Assembly (NCBI RefSeq): GCF_022458985.1
Contig: NC_061790.1
Coordinates: 3,431,897-3,495,896, forward strand
Direction: 5' to 3'
Source: Mugil cephalus
Lineage: Eukaryota; Chordata; Actinopteri; Mugiliformes; Mugilidae
Length of the DNA stretch: 64,000 nucleotides
Each line of letters begins with the position of its first letter. Position 1 is the stretch's first letter. The notes beneath the pieces are model-generated. The model was not told where the DNA came from, ran no database searches, and saw only the letters and a list, made by a program, of their open reading frames with translations. Below, piece by piece: positions 58,600-64,000 of this stretch. Made by a program: the position numbers and the translations under genes.

Positions 58600-58760
58600 A
58601 GACCTGGGCATTTTACAGCCCGTGGGCCACATACAGCCCTTTGGGCATCCCTGTCTGGTCCACGGTATGTCAGTCATAAGCACAAATGCTGTGCATGCAA
58701 AACGGCCGTGTTGCTTTTATTTTGAGGCATGATGTATTATTTACGTCATGGCACTGTTAG
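58600..58760. mobile_element. hAT-like fragment inside the virus-like block
   Basis: CAGACCTGGGCATTTTACAG followed by CCCGTGGGCCACATACAGCC is the end sequence of a common hAT group (CAG..TGG.CA..ACGGCCCG). The other end was not found. Its position within the remnant dates it after the viral integration. Confidence 0.5.
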
Positions 58761-58899
58761 AATCCGCGTTCGTTAATTCTTCAAGAAGGATGATTGAAAT
58801 AGCTTCTTGCCACATATTAACCCTCAAAGCCTGAACAGATCGCTGGCATCCGCTAAAGTCAATAGAATCCATCACATACATTCTAGGATACAGAGTCAG

Positions 58900-59100
58900 A
58901 GAAAAAGAGGAAAGAGTGTTACTGTTTCTACCTTCAAACAGTCCACTCCCTGGCCAGATTGTGGTCTGAGAACGATATACTAATGTAAATTTATAGCTTC
59001 ATTTGAATCAAATCTTACATAAGTGCCCTGGCTGTCCTCATCATATGCACGATAAAAGAAGGCCCCCTGCTTAGTGTCTGGAAGAAAACCCTGTGTTATC
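58900..59100 (-). pseudogene. possible virion-protein fragment
   Basis: The minus strand has a stop-free stretch with GFLPDTKQGAFFYRAYDEDS and GTYVRFDSNEAI before a TAA/TAG. Composition is coding-like, but I cannot assign a family; a capsid protein is a guess from the neighbouring protease on the same strand. Confidence 0.25.
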
Positions 59101-59131
59101 CTTATACCATAACAATGGAACATGAATAAAA

Positions 59132-59350
59132 TCATGTAGGTCTTAAAATGTTAGAAGAATCCATTTTCAATACTTTCATGAAAAAAAAATCTGTTTCTGA
59201 ATTACAGGTTTCTGAGACTATGTTAGGTCTAGTAAAAGGAACCACCGATAATAATGGGATAGAGATTACTGACCCAAAAATGTGCTTCTTTGGAGGCTCT
59301 AAGACAATACTGGGGTGATGTCTTCGGCAGCAGGCCGTGATGAAATGCAC
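59132..59350 (-). pseudogene. unidentified virus-like frame
   Basis: A 72-codon minus-strand frame without ATG (it opens at GTG) contains PSIVLEPPKKHIFGSVISIP. A TATA-like GGGTATAAA on the same strand lies 25-35 bp upstream. No domain is recognised. Confidence 0.25.
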
Positions 59351-59372
59351 GTATGACAGTGACCGACCTACA

Positions 59373-59577
59373 GTTTTATACCCAAAACCTGTTTACTAAT
59401 CCCCGCAAATGAGTGTGTGTGTATGTGTGGGAGCCGCGATACAGCCTCAATTATTCTTACTTCATGCAAATAGGCCCCAACTTCCTGCCCTTGAGGTAAG
59501 TGAAATGCTGCAAATTAGGCTTCCTGAATGACACTCACACGCCTCCCATTAATGGGGTATAAGCTCGCTTACTCATT
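59373..59577. promoter_or_regulatory. divergent TATA-type promoter pair
   Basis: GGGTATAAAA on the minus strand (about 59373-59383) and GGGGTATAAG on the plus strand (about 59567-59576) face away from each other across about 190 bp containing an octamer-like ATGCAAAT (59464-59471). The layout is compatible with a divergent viral control region inside the remnant. Confidence 0.35.
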
Positions 59578-59619
59578 TTATTTTTTTTTATCTTTAAATA
59601 CAGTGCGGACTGAAGGACC

Positions 59620-59741
59620 ATTTGAAGTGATTATGGCTTTTGGTGTGTCAAGACTGAAGATTTGTCCCGGATAGAGATGATACATACACATTTCAGCGGT
59701 GTGATAGTTGAAAGAATTTCCCTGTTTCTCACCCATCTCCA
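59620..59741 (-). repeat. right arm of coding inverted repeat
   Basis: Inverted, diverged copy of 56383-56500 that keeps MYHLYPGQIF and DTPKAIITSN in the minus-strand frame. It then runs into unrelated sequence ending in an A-run (59580-59590 on the plus strand as T). Confidence 0.8.
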
Positions 59742-61879
59742 AGGAGGAGTCAAGAGGTCATCCATAACACTATTTGACAGAAGGTAGCTTCTTTTATTTT
59801 TATTATCTTAAATGTTGGAGGCAGAGTATTAATTCTACAGGAAGTGGTGGGTCATCATTAATGTGTCTCCACTCTCAGACAGAACTGATCAGACTCTGGC
59901 TCCAAACTCAACAGATGGTGAATAATAATATTCCTGGATACTAGCGTCAGTTTGACCAATGGAAGAAAGTGGAGACATGTTGGTCCTTTTTTAAAAAAGT
60001 CTATGTTACACTTTATTTTTCACATTTCTGTCTCTTTGTCTCAACAGCAACAACTGGACAACTTTCATTTGTCACTGTCAGAGTTGGACATGACGTCACT
60101 TTGTCTTGTGGAAATGTGACAGATGGACAGAAGAACTGTGACAGTGCTACCTGGTACTTCAGTGGGTTAAGAGACAGAACAACAGTAGAGCTGGTTGAAC
60201 ATGAACAGATCAGATCTAAACCAGACAGACTGAGAGTTACAACAAACTGTTCTCTGGTTATAAAGATGGTCACCGATGATGATGTAGGTCTTTACACCTG
60301 CAGACAGTTCATATCAGGACGACAACAAGGAGCAAGCTTTGAGGTTGATCTGTCTGTTATTGCCAGTGAGTATTTCCATCATGATGTTCCAGGTCAAACT
60401 GTCTCATTAAAACAACATAGTGAAACATGACAATAATTATGATCACAGTGATGAAGTTCATTTTCCTCTTGTTGTCTTTCTCTCTCAATATCTCCATCTT
60501 CTCCAGTGACTGAACGTGAGGACAATGATAAAGTCGTCTTGTTCTGCTCTGTGTTGGATTATGATTCATGTAGATACACAGTGGAGTGGCTGTATGAGGG
60601 TAAAGAGGAAATATCAGACATGGAGATATCACCACCTTCCTGCTCTGACCCTGTGACATTTTCATCATCTCACCTTAATTAGAGGATTTATGAGTTATTG
60701 AAGTGTAAAGTGACAAATGTTCACACTGATGAAGTTCAGCTGTTTACCTTCAGCTCTCGGTCCTCAGGTGAGAATCAAACCAGTTTCTATCATCTATAAA
60801 GTAAAGGTAACATGGAGTCTGTTTCAGATTGTTGTATGTTGGTGTTTTATTTATTCAGGTGAAGATGTGAAACCAACAACAACAAGTAAAGAATTGACAA
60901 CATCAGTGAAACTAACCTCATCAGAACAGACAATCAACAACAATCCATCACATCAACAAGATAGAATCTCTCACACGTTTTAAAGTTTAAATTAAATTCT
61001 TAAAGTTAGATGGTATTAATATTATTTCCTGACGATTGTTGTTTCCAGATTCTTCTCATTTGTTGAGATCCATCATTGTGTCTGTGGGTTTAGCAGCACT
61101 CTTAATATCTGTTGTTACAGTCAATATGTGGATTAAAAATAAAGGTGAGAACGTTCACAGATAAAAATTTTAGTCAGAAAAAGCTTTTGATGAACCTGGA
61201 GTTTGGCTGTTGAAGCTAAAGTGGACTCTCATTTGTCTTTTCAGAGAACAAGACACAGATGGAAGAAAACACTGAGTTTAAACTCTGAACATTCAAACAT
61301 TTGTACAGGTCCAACTTGACAGAGTAAAACCAGTATTTGTGATGTTTGTTTGTGGTGTTGTTTTCCACAGGTGCAGAATGATGGAGGTGAAGGTGAAGGT
61401 TCAGTGATCTATGAAAACTCTGGAGACCCTTCTGCTTCAGTCAGACTCCACTGATCAACAACTTCAACATCAACTCACCACAGAGACGAGTCCACTGCTG
61501 TTAAACATCATCTCATCACATTTAACATGAGCAGAAAACAACACAAGCACAAGATCATTTTAATACTGTGGATCAACAACATGACAAGACATTTAGAGTC
61601 TTCAGCTAAATCACATCAACACTGTTTGATCTCACCTTCAACCAACAAGAAATATTTCTGACAGTATTTATGTAGAACATTTACTGTCTTTAATATTTTT
61701 AATTTTGAATGTTTGACTTTACTGAGCTTTAAATCTTAATGTTATCTGTAACTGATTCTTCTTTGCCGCTGCTCACGTTAATATGACTCCTAGAAAATGA
61801 AGCATTTATTGATGATGAATTTCCAGTGTGTGTTGTAGACCACAACACAAACTTTCCTCTGCCTTCGTGTTGTCTTCAC

Positions 61880-62230
61880 ACCTTTTGTCCTCCAGGGACA
61901 ATTTGACCCCGTCTGTTTTTACTGCTTATGTAAAGAAATAAATGTATTTTTTTCATTTCATCGTGTGTCTTTTTAGTGAACTTCTTTAAAACATGTCAAT
62001 ATAAATTGTACATTTATTTTTGTAATGTATGGTATGATTCACCCAATGTACATAAAATTACACATAAACTTTGATTATGATCAGACACAAATATGTTGAT
62101 TTATTAGCATTCACTGGTTTATGTCAATGTTCAGTCAGGATATTGGTTTGAAACCTTTTTGATTTTTTTTAATGGCAGCAAATAGTCACACCTGTTGTCC
62201 TCCTGGGTCAGATTGACCTGGTGTGTTTGA
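61880..62230. repeat. two copies of a palindromic fish repeat
   Basis: TTGTCCTCCAGGGACAATTT then GACCCC (about 61887-61912) and TTGTCCTCCTGGGTCAGATT then GACCTGG (about 62192-62222) are related. Both have the GGTCAATTTGACC-type palindrome often seen dispersed in fish genomes. Confidence 0.45.
61937..61942 (+). terminator. polyadenylation signal of the plus-strand receptor
   Basis: AATAAA about 480 bp after the receptor stop codon, followed by a T-rich and then GT-rich stretch (CGTGTGTCTTTTTAG). It fits the 3' end of the transcript. Confidence 0.5.
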
Positions 62231-62836
62231 ACTGGTTATAAAACATGATGCGTAACATGTTCACACCATTCTGTGGTAGCTACATATTTTTAGCCAACTT
62301 CATTATATTCATTATAACTCATTCCTACAAATGTTTGTATGCCTGTATTCATAAAAATAAACCAAATTTTCATGAAAACCATTGATTAGTTTATGTCTAA
62401 CATCAGAAATGTTCAACTCCTTCTTTGACCTTGACTTGAAAAAAATAAATAAATAAACAGATAAATGAATCGTGTGACACAGTTGTTATGACTGGGAGAC
62501 TTTTTAATTTAAATGTATTAGATCATTATTTACATCAGAATATGTGACAGGTCTGAAAACAAGAAAAACTGGAAAATAATTTTACATAAAATGTGTTGAA
62601 CCACAGAAGGAAATACATTTGCATCTATTTTATGAAATAGTTGCTAAAATATTGTGTCCATGTGAGGACAAAGTCTAAAGAGGACAGTATAGAGTCTGTC
62701 TGACCTCCCTATGAACACTTTCCACCACTAGAGGGAGTCTCTACTGTCTCAATGAATCCATGTCTCATAGACCTGATACTGTAAAACCCTAACCCTAACC
62801 CGAAGGTGATCTGATGATGGTTTGTCTGTATGTATT

Positions 62837-62861
62837 AAGATAAGATAAGATAAGATAAGAT
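62837..62861 (+). repeat. (GATAA)n microsatellite
   Basis: Five or so AAGAT/GATAA units just beyond the 3' end of the convergent receptor paralogue. Inverse of the run at 55923-55949. Confidence 0.9.
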
Positions 62862-62917
62862 ACAGGACATGAGGTTCCTCTTGGTGCTTTCATGTTCCAT
62901 TTAACAGATTTAACCTC

Positions 62918-63910
62918 TTATTTGTTTAGTTCGTTGATGGTAGAATAGAAGTCTCTGGGATCAGCAGAAGAGGAGGAAGCTTTCACAGTGCTGTAGACCA
63001 CAAAGCCACCTTCATCATCATCATCACGGTCCTAACAGGAAACATTGCAGCACATTTCATCCACTCAATCTTAACACAACACAATCTGACAGGAGTTCTT
63101 AAAGTCATGATTGTTCTGTTAACATCTCCACTATGATCCATTAGAGATCTTACCTTGACTTTAGCTGCTGTAGCTGATGGAGGCGTAGCAAACACCATCC
63201 TCAGGTTGAGCCTACACAGTGAACACAACATAAAGAACACAACATAATGACTCTACATCTGCTCTATCAGTGAGTGTAACTCTGTACTGGGTGTAGTTTG
63301 TGATCTCACCGTGTCCTGACTGGTTTCTGGACCAGACTGAGTCACTGCAGAGTTTAAATTCAGTTCCTGTACAAATACAGTGGAGGGACATTCTGTGTTT
63401 ATGCAGTTATTTATATCATTACACAGTTGCCACCGTACAAGAATTTCATTATTCAGTGTTTAAACTCACAGTGTTTTCTTTCATCTGTGTTTTCTTTCCT
63501 GAAAATTATAAGAGTTGAGTTTAACTTCTACAATGAAAATTCAAGTTCCACCAGAATGTTGGTCTGTGAATGTTCTCACCTTTAGTTTTCCTCCATCTGA
63601 TGATGATGATAACAAATATCAAGAGTAATAATAAACCCACAGGAACAATCATATACCACCATGACCAACCTGGAGAGAGAAGTTTAAATGATTAAAGAGT
63701 CTCTGGGTCTGAGATGATGAGCTGGATGTTGAGAAGAATAAAAAACTGAGACTGAATCAGAGAAAATCTCCACCAACAACCAAGAGTCAGTCTGACATTC
63801 AGAATTTAGGCTTTAACAGATAAGAGAGATTCAGTCACTACCTTGTTGATTTGTTGAGTTGTTGTTGGTTGGAGATGTTGTTGTTATTGTCTTCTTTTTT
63901 GCATTGGTTC
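62918..63910 (-). CDS. immunoglobulin-superfamily receptor paralogue, 3' part
   Basis: Minus-strand exons: 63910-63842 (Thr/Asn-rich stalk), 63669-63580 (membrane segment MIVPVGLLLLLIFVIIII, then RWRKTK), 63498-63470 (KKTQMKENT), 63366-63310 (NSAVTQSGPETSQD), 63211-63154 (DGVCYASISYSS) and 63031-62918 (GGFVVYSTVKASSSS, ending FYSTINELNK). Ig-domain exons lie beyond position 64000. The tail has three tyrosine motifs of the YxxI/V type (YASI, YSTV, YSTI), which suggests ITIM-like signalling. The 58-nt exon is one base out of phase between its neighbours, so a frameshift or an unrecognised splice site ends the protein after YASISYSS. Splice donors lost in the plus-strand paralogue are intact here. 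Confidence 0.65.
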
Positions 63911-64000
63911 CTGATTGAATACAAAACCCACACAAAACAATCTGAACAGTGAAACAGACTCCATGTTACCTTTACTTTATAGATGATAGAAACTGGTTTG

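Larger units (their letters stand above)
56180..59760. mobile_element. endogenous adintovirus/Polinton-like remnant
   Basis: A block of unrelated small frames fills intron 1 of the receptor gene. Plus-strand fragments are short, acidic/proline-rich or carry a Cys/His motif. Minus-strand fragments include an adenain-like cysteine protease (FDSFG near 58144-58163, CGQHC at 58017-58031). Opposed early-type and virion-type blocks with an adenovirus-like protease fit adintoviruses and Polinton/Maverick elements, which occur widely in fish genomes. No DNA polymerase, integrase, ATPase or terminal repeat was recognised, so the copy is a partial, inactive remnant. All frames I could follow are broken by stops or shifts. 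Limits are approximate. Confidence 0.55.
55820..61454 (+). pseudogene. immunoglobulin-superfamily receptor, inactivated
   Basis: Exons: 55820-55856 (leader MSLFLILMLQFP), 60048-60365 (V-type domain with VTLSCGNV, ATWYFS and GLYTCRQF), 60507-60767 (second Ig-type domain, VVLFCSVLDYDSC, VEWLYEG), 60859-60960 (Thr/Ser-rich stalk), 61049-61144 (membrane segment SIIVSVGLAALLISVVTV), 61245-61273 and 61371-61454 (tail with VIYENSG). Lengths sum to 927 nt in consistent phase. It would be a type I surface receptor of a fish multigene family. Three lesions are visible: TAG at 60680-60682 in exon 3, the exon 4 donor GT changed to AT at 60961-60962, and loss of GT after 61273, all intact in the paralogue or expected by alignment. 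Intron 1 hosts a virus-like insertion. Confidence 0.75.

Noticed and set aside
62784-62800. CCCTAACCCTAACCC, telomere-like
   Set aside because: Only about two and a half units. Also a GTTAGGGTTAGGG at 32512-32524. Too short for an interstitial telomere.
55923-62861. (TTATC)n and (GATAA)n at 55.92 and 62.84 kb as terminal repeats of one element
   Set aside because: Simple microsatellites with no flanking homology, and the interval contains the receptor gene and part of its intergenic region.

Overview
The window looks like genomic DNA from a teleost fish, most likely a spiny-rayed (percomorph) species. Genes are split by short introns with GT..AG boundaries. tRNA-derived SINEs, hAT-type terminal motifs and CR1/L2-like and other non-LTR retrotransposon pieces of fish type are scattered throughout. 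The recognisable genes are multicopy fish families. There is no bacterial-style gene organisation, and most long open frames are retroelement debris or chance.

Layout. 1-1.1 kb is AT-rich DNA with nothing recognised. 1.1-1.6 kb is a CpG-containing promoter with a YY1-type site and a probable untranslated first exon ending in a strong splice donor. 1.9-14.7 kb is a tandem array of units of about 500 bp with higher-order structure; nearly every unit carries an exon-like block ending in GTAAGTAT. 14.7-20 kb holds no gene I can recognise. 20-43.5 kb is a tandem minus-strand cluster of a small teleost gene family (copies A, B, C relic, D, E) that I cannot name. It encodes a compact alpha/beta-looking domain (motifs CDYLLVFCPITSR and HHTFDPEHVV) followed by a short linker exon and a hydrophobic C-terminal exon. 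The copies share upstream blocks with an IRF/ISRE-like element, and hAT, LINE and unidentified insertions separate or invade them. 43.5-50 kb is repeats and unassigned sequence. 50.2-54.5 kb is a decayed CR1/L2-like LINE on the minus strand, with an SGNH-esterase-type ORF1 and a YADD reverse transcriptase.

54.6-64 kb is an immunoglobulin-superfamily receptor region: an orphan signal-peptide exon on the minus strand, a plus-strand receptor gene with three inactivating lesions, and the 3' half of a convergent paralogue running off the right edge. The 4.2-kb first intron of the plus-strand receptor contains a decayed DNA-virus/Polinton-like (adintovirus-like) insertion with early-type fragments on the plus strand and an adenain-like protease fragment on the minus strand.

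Exon joins for the A-E family and for the receptor genes were worked out by hand. Coding lengths are multiples of three in A, B, D, E and the plus-strand receptor, which supports the models. Family identity, function and expression are not established by the sequence alone.
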